A stretch of DNA of 64,000 nucleotides. Origin: G038396625 sp038396625. Its GTDB lineage: Bacteria; Bacillota; Clostridia; Peptostreptococcales; Thermotaleaceae. The stretch's first letter is position 1. Each line of letters opens with the position of its first letter. This document shows, in pieces, positions 41,916 to 50,746 of the stretch. Where the stretch lies: NCBI GenBank assembly GCA_038396625.1, contig CP121688.1, positions 2,232,001 through 2,296,000 of the forward strand, written 5' to 3'. Made by a program: the position numbers and the translations under genes. Below the pieces are notes generated by a model. It worked only from the letters and a program-made list of their open reading frames with translations. It was not told where the DNA came from and made no database searches.

Positions 41916-43061
41916 TTACATAGCAGCTTCAAATATTTTGACAATATCTTTTACTGTACCCTTTATTGGATTACTTAAAGCATTACCGTCTTTCATAGCA
42001 TACTCAGCCATTTTCTCAAAGCTTTCAGGTTTTACCCCAAAATCTGATAAGCCGCTTGGAATTCCAACATCTTTTGATAGTTGTGCAATAGATTCAATTG
42101 CCTTTTCAGCCGCTTCTCTTAAAGATAACCCTTGAATATTTTCACCCATAAATACTGCTATATCAGCAAATTTTTGTAAATTTGATATCATATTATAACG
42201 TTCAACATGGGGTAACAATATAGCATTTGCTACTCCATGGGCCATATCATAGAAGCCACCCAATTGATGCGCCATTGCATGAACATAACCTAATCCACCG
42301 TTATTGAACGCCATCCCAGCAAGCATAGATGCATAAGCCATATTTTCACGTGCTTCTAGATTCTCACCATTTGCAACTGCTAATCTCAAGTTTTTAGCTA
42401 TAAGCTTTATAGCTTGGATTGCACATGCATCAGTTACTGGATTAGCCCCTAAGGATACATAGCATTCTACTGCATGGGTTAATGCATCCATGCCTGTAGC
42501 CGCTGTTAAAGCTGCCGGTTTTTTAACCATTAGCTCTGGATCATTAATAGAAAGACTAGGCGTATTCTTGCTGCTAACTACCACAAATTTCACATTAAGT
42601 TCTGTGTTTGTAACAACACAGTGTCTAGTTACTTCGCTGGCAGTTCCGGCAGTAGTATTAACACATACTATTGGAGGAAGTTCGTTTGTAAGAGTCTCAA
42701 TGCCTGCATAATCATAAATATTACCGGGATGAGCTGCCATTATTCCAATACCTTTGCCGCAGTCATGTGCGCTTCCGCCACCTACAGTAACAATCATGTC
42801 ACATTCCTGGTCCTCCAAGACCTTCAATCCTGCTGAAATATTTTTGTCTTTAGGATTAGGCTCAACTCCATCAAATAATACTGTTATCAAACCAGCATCC
42901 TCCAGGTAACCTTTTACTATATCCACTATACCTACTTTTACCATACCTGGGTCAGTAACTATAAGTACTTTCTTTCCACCTAACATTTTGCATCTTTCAC
43001 CTATTACTTTAACAGCACCTTGACCCATAAAATTTACTGATGGCATTAAAAAATCATACAT
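41916..43061 (-). CDS. Iron-containing alcohol dehydrogenase
   Basis: A 381-residue group III alcohol dehydrogenase: GGGSAHDCGKGIG, NTTAGTASEVT, GMDALTHAVECYVS and MAHGVANAILLP carry the cofactor and iron-site His residues. It is only distantly related to the one at 36805-37971. It is the first gene downstream of a sigma-54 promoter at 43385-43400 and lies upstream of aor, so an alcohol-to-aldehyde-to-acid route (or reverse) is plausible. RBS is AAGGAGG. Confidence 0.92.
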   Translation of the reverse strand: MYDFLMPSVNFMGQGAVKVIGERCKMLGGKKVLIVTDPGMVKVGIVDIVKGYLEDAGLITVLFDGVEPNPKDKNISAGLKVLEDQECDMIVTVGGGSAHDCGKGIGIMAAHPGNIYDYAGIETLTNELPPIVCVNTTAGTASEVTRHCVVTNTELNVKFVVVSSKNTPSLSINDPELMVKKPAALTAATGMDALTHAVECYVSLGANPVTDACAIQAIKLIAKNLRLAVANGENLEARENMAYASMLAGMAFNNGGLGYVHAMAHQLGGFYDMAHGVANAILLPHVERYNMISNLQKFADIAVFMGENIQGLSLREAAEKAIESIAQLSKDVGIPSGLSDFGVKPESFEKMAEYAMKDGNALSNPIKGTVKDIVKIFEAAM

Positions 43062-43384
43062 AATTTCATCCTCCTTATTTGTTAATATTTACTTAATTTA
43101 TTAGACTAGCAAAACTTAATACTTCTATAATACTCCCCCTTTCTATGAATCATTTTCTTTTAATTTTTGTGGTTTCTTAAAAAGAACTACGAAATTTCTA
43201 CTAGCAGTCTTCAAAAATCATTTTTAACAGCAACTATATTCTAGAATCTTTCTATTAAAGTAACTTTTTAACAACCACAATAAATTTAGTTCCCTTAAAG
43301 CAATGCTCATTTGATATAAAATCCCTAACATACTACTACACAAGTTTTGAAATCATTTCATACTTTCTTCTTGATAAATATATA

Positions 43385-43400
43385 AGCAACAAACATGCCA
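43385..43400 (-). promoter_or_regulatory. Sigma-54 (-24/-12) promoter
   Basis: Reverse strand TGGCATGTTTGTTGCT fits TGGCAYG-N4-TTGCW with GG and GC correctly spaced. It reads toward the alcohol dehydrogenase at 41916-43061, about 310 bases upstream of its ATG, and the sigma-54-dependent activator gene is immediately upstream. Transcription should start near 43373. Confidence 0.78.
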
Positions 43401-43517
43401 TTAGTTAAACATTAGAAAACAAAGAATTTGGGAGTTGCTTGTGTTACTTTTTTATACACTTCTTTTAATAAAGTAGATAGGTTATCGTATCAAGAACTGT
43501 AAAATAAAGGAACAAAT

Positions 43518-43547
43518 CAACAGTGTATATCATTATATACACTGTTG
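43518..43547. promoter_or_regulatory. 13-bp perfect palindrome: activator site or terminator
   Basis: CAACAGTGTATAT and ATATACACTGTTG flank CATT. It lies 35 bases after the regulator stop, so it may terminate that gene, but reverse-strand T content is low. It also lies about 120 bases upstream of the -24 element, the usual place for an enhancer-binding protein site. Confidence 0.55.
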
Positions 43548-43581
43548 ATTTTTATAACACCTCATTCAACTTATTGGCTAG

Positions 43582-44982
43582 TCATAGACCATGCTTTTTT
43601 AGCTTTTGATATAGGCTGGCTCGATTTATGCCTAGAACTTCTGCGGCTTTGCTTTTGTTTCCGCCTAAAAATTCCAACGTCTGGAGAATGGTTTGCTTTT
43701 CAACCTCATTCAATATTTTGTTTAAATCTCCAGATGGGGAATTTTTGCTATTCTCTAAAATTCTTTCAGGCAGGTGTTTTATCGTTACAATATTTCCTTC
43801 GACAACATTGTATGCTCTTTCAATTACGTTTTGAAGTTCTCGAATATTACCAGGCCAAGTATACTTTTTCAAGTGAACCATAGCTTCTTCTTCAATTTTT
43901 TCAATATAGATACCAAATTCATTGTTATATTTTTGCAAGAAAAATTCACATAGTAATGGAATATCCTTGGGCCTCTCCCTCAAAGGAGGAAGCTCAAAGT
44001 TTATTACATTTAGACGATAGAAAAGATCCTCCCTAAATTCTCCTTTTTTCATTTTTTCTAGCAAGTTGTGATTTGTTGCTGCTATTATTTTTACATCCAC
44101 CTTTTTGGTTGTATTCCCACCAACTCTTTCAATCTCCTTTTCCTGCAGAACTCTTAATATCTTGGCTTGCATATCAAAACTCATATCTCCAATTTCATCT
44201 AGGAAAATAGTACCTAGATTAGCTAGTTCAAATTTGCCAACTTTACCTCCTCGCTTAGCGCCAGTAAAAGCACCATCTTCATACCCAAAGAGCTCTGATT
44301 CCAATATGTTTTCAGGAATAGCGGCGCAATTAATCTTTACAAAATTGTTATTTCTCCTACTACTCATCTCGTGAATAGCATTAGCAAAAACCTCTTTACC
44401 AGTTCCACTTTCTCCCGTTATTAGCACAGTAGAATCAGTATCAGCCATTCTCATAACCATCCTTTTTAACTCCATGATTTTAATGTTGTTACCCACAATG
44501 TTATCCAATGAAAAATAATTGCCCTGAGTCTTTTTCAAACACCCTTTATAATAGTTCAACTCCATTATTGCTGCTTCTAATTTTTTTGCAAGCATTTTGA
44601 CTTCCTTTACGTCTTTATATATTACCTTTCCTATGGCTCCGACAATGTTACCATTTCTAGTTATAGGAACTCTCATTGTCACAGAATCATAGCCTTTTAT
44701 CCCCTGTAATTGTCCTATTTCTGGCTCTCCGGTTTTCATAACAATATGTAATCTAGTATTTTCGATAACCTCTGTAACAGGCTTTCCTATAACCTCTTCA
44801 ACTTCAACACCTAAGAAATTGGCATAGGTCTCATTCATCATAGTAATATATCCACCCGCATCTACCATGACGATGCATTCAAAAGCGTCCTCGAAGATTA
44901 TTCTCAACGCTCGGTTCTGTATTCTAAGCTCCTCTATTTCTTCGATGATTTTTTTCTCGTCATCTTTATGCAGTTTATGCAA
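43582..44982 (-). CDS. Sigma-54-dependent enhancer-binding regulator (PAS-AAA+-Fis)
   Basis: A 466-residue activator. A PAS-type sensor occupies about 20-140 (VMVDAGGYITMMNETYANFLG), the AAA+ domain about 165-390 (GESGTGKE Walker A, GAFTGA loop for sigma-54 contact, FLDEIGDM Walker B), and a Fis-type helix-turn-helix the C-terminus (NKSKAAEVLGINRASLYQKLKKHGL region). No receiver domain, so it probably senses a small molecule by its PAS domain. TTG start after GGGGGGAG. Its likely target is the adjacent alcohol dehydrogenase/aor transcript. Confidence 0.93.
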   Translation of the reverse strand: MHKLHKDDEKKIIEEIEELRIQNRALRIIFEDAFECIVMVDAGGYITMMNETYANFLGVEVEEVIGKPVTEVIENTRLHIVMKTGEPEIGQLQGIKGYDSVTMRVPITRNGNIVGAIGKVIYKDVKEVKMLAKKLEAAIMELNYYKGCLKKTQGNYFSLDNIVGNNIKIMELKRMVMRMADTDSTVLITGESGTGKEVFANAIHEMSSRRNNNFVKINCAAIPENILESELFGYEDGAFTGAKRGGKVGKFELANLGTIFLDEIGDMSFDMQAKILRVLQEKEIERVGGNTTKKVDVKIIAATNHNLLEKMKKGEFREDLFYRLNVINFELPPLRERPKDIPLLCEFFLQKYNNEFGIYIEKIEEEAMVHLKKYTWPGNIRELQNVIERAYNVVEGNIVTIKHLPERILENSKNSPSGDLNKILNEVEKQTILQTLEFLGGNKSKAAEVLGINRASLYQKLKKHGL

Positions 44983-45306
44983 GTTTGTCTCCCCCCTATC
45001 TCAACATTAAAGATTCAAAATGTCACACCTATTAGCCCACCATAAACAAGTACATTAAAATGCAATATGTTATGAATACGACAATCATATTCATATTGAC
45101 TACCAAATAGAATCCTATGAAAAATGCGAAATGTTCCAATTGATTTTCTTTTTACAGAGGTTGGTTCATTCTTTTTTGAAGTTGTAAAATTAACTGCTTA
45201 TAATCTGTTGAATAACATAAATTATACACAATATTTTATATTTTCTCAATATTCGTTAAATTTTAGTCGATACGAATCTTCGTAGTTTTTTAGGTATTCT
45301 ACTAGT

Positions 45307-45363
45307 CTAGACAGTTAAAAGGTGTGTTTACTTAAGAAGCGAACAAAACTTTTAACCGTCTAG
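45307..45363. repeat. Inverted repeat beside transposase remnant
   Basis: CTAGACAGTTAAAAG (45307-45321) and CTTTTAACCGTCTAG (45349-45363) are inverted copies with one mismatch, 27 bases apart. It sits directly before the IS1182-like remnant and may derive from an insertion-sequence end. Confidence 0.45.
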
Positions 45364-45372
45364 TATCCTAAT

Positions 45373-45827
45373 GCTAGAAAAATAAAAATAGCTGCAAGAA
45401 ATTTTATTCGTGCTATTAGCCAAGAGCCTCAATGGATTATAGATCGTCTTTGCGTACAGATGTAAAATATTTATTTCAAAGCATATAGTAAGAAAGCTAA
45501 AAGTAGCAATACACTTAAGGCATTAATAGAGCAAGAAATCAGACCCACAAATATGTAAAAATTGACCTTATATTAACCAATACACCAATAGCAAAGAGAC
45601 AGTAAGTCGTCATATCTAAGTTTATTATATGGAAGAAGTAGCGCATTTAAGGCATACTAATGAATCTATGCACAGCGTAAAAAAACTATGGAACGGGTAT
45701 TTGCATATGTGAAAGAGAAGCATGATATGTGCTTTACGCCCTTGAGAGGATTGAAAAATGTGCCAGTGCAGGAGATGCTTATTGTTGCTTACATGAACTT
45801 AAAAAAAATGGTAAATTGGTTATAAAT
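45373..45827 (+). pseudogene. Degraded IS1182-type transposase
   Basis: Broken frames encode pieces matching the order of IS1182-family transposases: FIRAISQEPQWIIDRL, then EEVAHLRHTNES, then TMERVFAYVKEKHDMCFTPLRGLK and MNLKKMVNWL at the end. A frameshift separates the last two pieces (in VKK/TMER) and stops interrupt the rest. The N-terminal half is missing. Confidence 0.75.
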
Positions 45828-45885
45828 AATTAGGAAAACCAGACCAAAATTAGCTAATTTATTCCCCTCATTGTCTACAAACTGA

Positions 45886-45917
45886 AATTAACCCCAGGTA
45901 ATACCTAGGGTTAATTC
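45886..45917 (-). terminator. Terminator after the first rhodanese lipoprotein gene
   Basis: Reverse strand AATTAACCCTAGGTA pairs with ACCTGGGGTTAATT (one mismatch) just after the stop at 45930. The following T-run is short. Confidence 0.65.
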
Positions 45918-45929
45918 TTCGTATCATGA

Positions 45930-46916
45930 TTATTTAACTACTGGATAGTCTTTATTCATCCAACCTTGAGGAGCATTTGCTTCCATACCCATGCCCCCAT
46001 TTAGTGATACTGCATCATAACCTAGCATTTTCAAACCCGCAACAGTTTGACCAGCTGTTTGACCTGTGTAGCAGTATACAATGATTTTCTTATCTTGTGG
46101 CAATGTATTAAATTGCTCTTGCATTCCTTTGCCCCAAGGAATATTTAACGCTCCTTCAATATGTCCTTCTGCATAATCCTTCGCGCTTCGAATGGATAGG
46201 AATACTACACTGTCATCCTTCGCATCTAATAAGGCTTTTGCATCATCTTCACTAATCTTATAATTTGCATAAGTAGTTCCTTTTACATCAGCTAAGCCTG
46301 CGAAGTATGCTTCGATCGCAGCTTTGATTTCTGGATTGATCTCTAGAGATGTTCCTTCTGGAAAATCGTTTGCCTCTGTTTCAGTAACAGCATCGATACC
46401 GTCAACATTTGATATCCCTAGATTCCATCCTAAATTTACTGATTTTGCATCAAATCCTGCCATATTTAATAGTGCAACTGTTTGACCAGCTGTTTGTCCT
46501 GTATAGCAGTAAACCATTATTATTTTATCCTTTGGTAATTTATCAAGATTATCACTAATTGCAGTTCCCCAAGGAGCATTTACAGCACCTTTAACATGCC
46601 CTTCTGCGTAAACATCTGGTTGTCTGATATCTAATACAAAGATATCTTCACTATTCGCTTTTACTAAATCTACAAAATCTGTTTGCTTGATTTTATAGAT
46701 ATCCTCAGGCATATTGGCGAAGTATGCATTTACTGCATCTTCAACAGCACTTGCCTCTGAGGATGCCTCTTCCGCAGCGGTTTCTGTAGTATCTGCAGGA
46801 GCTTCTACTGCCGCAGGCTCTGGAGCTGGCTCTGGCTTAGAAGCACATCCACCTAATCCAACAACTAAGCTAAGGATAAGTACTACTACTAACAATTTAG
46901 CGCTTAATTTTTTCAT
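45930..46916 (-). CDS. Double-rhodanese lipoprotein
   Basis: A 328-residue exported lipoprotein: signal peptide, lipobox LGGC (Cys about residue 25), an Ala/Glu/Pro-rich linker, then two rhodanese domains. Both domains carry the same active loop CYTGQTAG, so both should be able to hold persulfide. The domains are clear duplicates (PWGTAISDNLDKLPKDK and PWGKGMQEQFNTLPQDK). It would move or accept sulfane sulfur outside the membrane. Another double-rhodanese lipoprotein gene lies upstream. GAAGGGGGAAG precedes the ATG. Confidence 0.88.
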   Translation of the reverse strand: MKKLSAKLLVVVLILSLVVGLGGCASKPEPAPEPAAVEAPADTTETAAEEASSEASAVEDAVNAYFANMPEDIYKIKQTDFVDLVKANSEDIFVLDIRQPDVYAEGHVKGAVNAPWGTAISDNLDKLPKDKIIMVYCYTGQTAGQTVALLNMAGFDAKSVNLGWNLGISNVDGIDAVTETEANDFPEGTSLEINPEIKAAIEAYFAGLADVKGTTYANYKISEDDAKALLDAKDDSVVFLSIRSAKDYAEGHIEGALNIPWGKGMQEQFNTLPQDKKIIVYCYTGQTAGQTVAGLKMLGYDAVSLNGGMGMEANAPQGWMNKDYPVVK

Positions 46917-47116
46917 TTTTTCTTCCCCCTTCTTTTTTAAAAAATATGTTATTTTTTTGTCATAATTAATTATATCAACATTTTTCTTTCGTGCATAAAT
47001 GATTTTGGTTATATAACATAAGTATTTTTTATATATAAACTATAGAAATTCGTTCAATGTTTAATAAGGCTAAAAGCTCTTCTCCATTTAATTTCACTTT
47101 ATGTTCTACCCTAAAA

Positions 47117-47161
47117 AAAGAAGCATTGCTCAATTTAATTCTATCAAGCAATGCTTCTTTT
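47117..47161 (-). terminator. Terminator after second rhodanese lipoprotein gene
   Basis: AAAAGAAGCATTGCT pairs with AGCAATGCTTCTTTT over 14-15 bp and is followed on the reverse strand by TTTTAG. Located about 50 bases after the stop at 47209. Confidence 0.88.
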
Positions 47162-47208
47162 TGAATAAATTCATATACAGTTATTGTATTTATTTATATT
47201 ATGACAAA

Positions 47209-48129
47209 TCATGACATGTCTTGTTGGCTCGGTTCGACTTTATTCCCTGTAGGTGTTTGCACAGGTAAAGTTTTGTTTGCTGAGTACTGAACCCAGGCAC
47301 CATCATATAGCTTTAAATTTCTATAACCAGCATCATACAACGCCAAGTATGTTTGTGCACCTCTAATTGATGTCTTACAATACATGATAATGGTTTTATC
47401 AGGGGTAATACCTTTTTCAATATACTGTATCTGAATATGCTGCGGGGACTTATAAGTTCCATCTGAATAATTATTCTCTGAATAATCCGACAAAATCGAT
47501 CCAGGTATTGTTCCCTCATTAAATTCTTCTTGAGAACGTGTATCCAATAATACGATGTTCTCTTTTGGTTCATTTACCTGCATCTTTACATCATCCAAGG
47601 TTGCAATCATCTCTGTATTTTTATCTTTTGCTGTATATTTTGCTTCCTTTACTGTTGGCACCTCTGTGCTTGTTTCTAAACCTGTTGCTTTTAATGCATT
47701 AAGTCCGCCACTAACTACTTTGATCTTTTCATGACCATATACCATCAGTGTCCACCATAACCGTGCTGAATCCATGTTATTATTTTGATCATATATCACG
47801 ATTATTGTATCATTTGAAATACCTTTTTTCCCTAATACTTCTTCAATTTTTCCTTTTGGTGCAAGCATATTAGGTACAGGTATATTCATTACTACATCGC
47901 TTCTACTAATATTCACTGCATCTTTAATATGTTCTTTGGCATAGTCCTCAGGATTTTGTGTATCAACAAGCACTACCCCATCGCCTTTCAACAATTCTCC
48001 CACTTGATTCGCTTCAATGATGTATAACCCTTGTTCTGCTGTATCTGTTTCTATACTGCTACAGCCAACAGCTAATAACATTAAAGATGCGACCAAGGTA
48101 AATAGTAATAGCTTTGATGATCTTTTCAT
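47209..48129 (-). CDS. Double-rhodanese lipoprotein with one inactive domain
   Basis: A 306-residue lipoprotein (lipobox AVGC, Cys about residue 23) of the thiosulfate/3-mercaptopyruvate sulfurtransferase plan. Domain 1 reads IYDQNNNMDSA at the loop and has no catalytic Cys; domain 2 has CKTSIRGA, an active loop. This active/inactive layout is normal for SseA-type enzymes. It probably acts outside the membrane on thiosulfate or a thiol persulfide. It has its own terminator, so it and the gene at 45930 are separate transcripts. Confidence 0.88.
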   Translation of the reverse strand: MKRSSKLLLFTLVASLMLLAVGCSSIETDTAEQGLYIIEANQVGELLKGDGVVLVDTQNPEDYAKEHIKDAVNISRSDVVMNIPVPNMLAPKGKIEEVLGKKGISNDTIIVIYDQNNNMDSARLWWTLMVYGHEKIKVVSGGLNALKATGLETSTEVPTVKEAKYTAKDKNTEMIATLDDVKMQVNEPKENIVLLDTRSQEEFNEGTIPGSILSDYSENNYSDGTYKSPQHIQIQYIEKGITPDKTIIMYCKTSIRGAQTYLALYDAGYRNLKLYDGAWVQYSANKTLPVQTPTGNKVEPSQQDMS

Positions 48130-48345
48130 ACTTTTACCTCCTAAATTTAAAAATAATCCTTGTTAAATAATGCACAATTCCTTATTCCATTATACTTTAT
48201 TCCTGAAGGCTCGTGTTATAAGTTTTCTAAATATAACATCCAATTATTTGATACGACAAAAAGCAAAATGCTTTTAATCAATCTTTCCCCATATGATATA
48301 ATGACCTTGTTACAATTAAGAAATTGATCAGAAAGAGGTAAACCC

Positions 48346-49914
48346 ATGCTAGCATTCAAAAAATCATCTTATAAAAAATATATATTTTGTTCCTTCTTTA
48401 TGCTGTATATCATTGTCAACATCATCTATCTTAGTAAATTTCCATTTATGCATTCTGATGAATCTTGGCTCAGTGGATTATCCAGAAATATTCTTGAAAG
48501 AGGTAGTTATGCTGCTACAGAATCTTTTTTTGATTTAAAGGTTAGAAATCCTCATGCAATAAAAATTATTTTTCATACCATACAAATTATTTTTATCAAG
48601 TTGCTAGGCTACAGTTTATTTAATATGCGTCTTATTTCTTTTATCTTTGGTATATTTACCTTGTATTTTTTTTATAGATTGTGCAGTGTCCTATTTACAT
48701 CAAAGGATACCGCTATGATTACGACCCTTCTTTTGAGTATGGACATACAATTTCTTTATGCATCTCATTTCGCACGCCAAGAGATCATCTTGTTATTTGT
48801 ATGTATCTATGGTTTCTATTTTATGTCTGTTCATATCAACAATCATAAATATGTGCATGATATTATTCTTGGCATCACGATTGGTTTGAGCATTGGTATA
48901 CATCCAAATAGTTTTATTATTTCCCTTCCCTTTGGATGCATCTATTTATATCATATTCTTCATACCAAAAATCTCCGCATAAGTAACTTGCTTTTTTATG
49001 TGTTTATTGTAGGCTTTTTTGCTGTAGGTTTTATCCTATTAAGTAAATCTCTTGATCCTCACTTTCTATCGAACTACACCTCTTATGGTCAAAAAGAGTT
49101 TGGGGTACTCAATCCCATTACATCGAAAATCAGTCAACTTAAGTATTTTTATCTTAAATTATTTTATCAAGTGAGCGGAACCTACTATACACCAAATATT
49201 AAATTTCAATTCCTTCTTTTTGGCATTGCCTTTTTAGGTTCCCTATTTCAAGCTTTGGTTGAAAAAGATGTTTTTGTGAAAAGCCAAATTATTTCAGTTA
49301 TTCTAGCCATATTGGCGATCAATCTAGGGATCCTATTGATTGGAAGATACAATCAAACGAGTGTTGTATTTTTATTTCCTTTGTTTTACATTTTAGTCAT
49401 ATACCTACTCAACACTCATTTAAAACAATATAAAGGAATCGCTGTAGGTTTGTTACTTTGCATACTTTCTATCAGTACATTGCTTAATGTTACCCCCTAC
49501 ATTCATAATAGCTATCACCATTACTTGCAGGAAATCTCTAAGGTGGTAAATAAAAATAGTACTGTCTTGGCAAATTTGAATGCTGAATATTATTTTGGTA
49601 ATGGGAAATTGTATGATTATAGAAATCTAGAATTTTTAAAAGAAAAAAATATGAGTTTTCAGCAATATATTGAGAAAAATCATATTGAATATATCATTTA
49701 TCCTGAAGAGCTGGATTTTATTTACCATGAAAGACCTAGGTGGAACGGGATGTATGGAAATTTACTATACTATGAGGACATGCACAACTTTTTTGAGCAG
49801 CAATGTGAGAAAGTTTATGAATTTACAGAAAAGGCCTACAGTTTTAGAATTGCACAATATATTAATAAGGGCGATTGGAAAATCAAAATATATAAGGTTC
49901 TTCATAAAAGATAA
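48346..49914 (+). CDS. PMT/ArnT-like glycosyltransferase (membrane)
   Basis: A 522-residue protein with about 11-12 membrane helices and the SDESWLS motif in the first extracytoplasmic loop, which supplies the catalytic acidic residue of GT-C enzymes (PMT, ArnT). It should transfer a sugar from polyprenyl phosphate to an acceptor on the outer face of the membrane. A GT2 enzyme and aminotransferase lie about 3 kb away on the other strand. RBS AAAGAGG; own terminator. Confidence 0.82.
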   Translation: MLAFKKSSYKKYIFCSFFMLYIIVNIIYLSKFPFMHSDESWLSGLSRNILERGSYAATESFFDLKVRNPHAIKIIFHTIQIIFIKLLGYSLFNMRLISFIFGIFTLYFFYRLCSVLFTSKDTAMITTLLLSMDIQFLYASHFARQEIILLFVCIYGFYFMSVHINNHKYVHDIILGITIGLSIGIHPNSFIISLPFGCIYLYHILHTKNLRISNLLFYVFIVGFFAVGFILLSKSLDPHFLSNYTSYGQKEFGVLNPITSKISQLKYFYLKLFYQVSGTYYTPNIKFQFLLFGIAFLGSLFQALVEKDVFVKSQIISVILAILAINLGILLIGRYNQTSVVFLFPLFYILVIYLLNTHLKQYKGIAVGLLLCILSISTLLNVTPYIHNSYHHYLQEISKVVNKNSTVLANLNAEYYFGNGKLYDYRNLEFLKEKNMSFQQYIEKNHIEYIIYPEELDFIYHERPRWNGMYGNLLYYEDMHNFFEQQCEKVYEFTEKAYSFRIAQYINKGDWKIKIYKVLHKR

Positions 49915-49945
49915 AGAAGTACACAAAAGTGCTTCTCTATCTTTT
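49906..49945 (+). terminator. Terminator after PMT-like gene
   Basis: AAAAGATA and TATCTTTT, extended by AAGAAG/CTTCT, form a long imperfect stem over the stop codon, followed by TATGAC. It faces the convergent permease gene. Confidence 0.65.
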
Positions 49946-49960
49946 ATGACCTGTTATTCT

Positions 49961-50746
49961 TCATATGGACATGCCCCATTTTTTAATGGTCCTATTCTCT
50001 ATCATACTAAAAATAAAATCTTCCACAAAAACACCAATTACAATAATCATTATTAATCCTCCATAAATCCCAACTGTATCCATATAGATTCTCTTCTGAA
50101 AAATATACCATCCTAATCCACCTTCGCCTCCCACTGCACCAAATATCATTTCCGCACTGATCAAAGCTCTCCACGCTCTAGACCATCCAATTTTAAGGCC
50201 TGCTAAAATATAAGGTAAAGACCTTGGAATCATAATCAAGCGAATAATACCAATCTGATTGAGGCCAAAAATTCTACCCACTTCTTTATATTCTTTGGGA
50301 ACCGCTTTGAAGCCAGCTAAAATATTAAGAAGCATAGGCCACATAATAGAATGTACAATAATAAAAATAACAGCTTTTTTACCTGTTCCAATCCAAAGAA
50401 TAATGAGTGGTAGCAGTGCAATCCCAGGCAAAGGATGAACCACTGCAATGATACTTTCCAACAAGCCATGAAATGTTCTAGATACAATACACAAAGATGA
50501 TAGAATCATTGCACTAAAAAATCCTATCACTAATCCTTTGCCAATCATGGCCAGAGAAAACACAGTTTCCTGAATCATTTGCCCCTCCATGATTGCTGCA
50601 TATAAGCTTTTAATAATCCTATTAATTGTAGGAAATATCATTGGATCAAATATTTCATTCACAGCAACACCTTGCCATAAAACCGCAAATATACTTATCC
50701 ATAAAATTCTATTGATATATTTATTTTGGAGCACTTTATTTTTCAT
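49961..50746 (-). CDS. ABC transporter permease (SsuC/TauC-like)
   Basis: A 261-residue permease with six membrane helices and the EAA-type loop EYKEVGRIFGLNQIGIIRLIMIPRSLP (split here: EYKEVGRIFG and LIMIPRSLP). It belongs to the nitrate/sulfonate/taurine class. I start at ATG 50746; the in-frame ATG at 50755 lacks room for a ribosome site. It overlaps the end of the binding-protein gene. No ATPase gene is adjacent, so it must borrow one or be part of a decayed system. Confidence 0.86.
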   Translation of the reverse strand: MKNKVLQNKYINRILWISIFAVLWQGVAVNEIFDPMIFPTINRIIKSLYAAIMEGQMIQETVFSLAMIGKGLVIGFFSAMILSSLCIVSRTFHGLLESIIAVVHPLPGIALLPLIILWIGTGKKAVIFIIVHSIMWPMLLNILAGFKAVPKEYKEVGRIFGLNQIGIIRLIMIPRSLPYILAGLKIGWSRAWRALISAEMIFGAVGGEGGLGWYIFQKRIYMDTVGIYGGLIMIIVIGVFVEDFIFSMIENRTIKKWGMSI

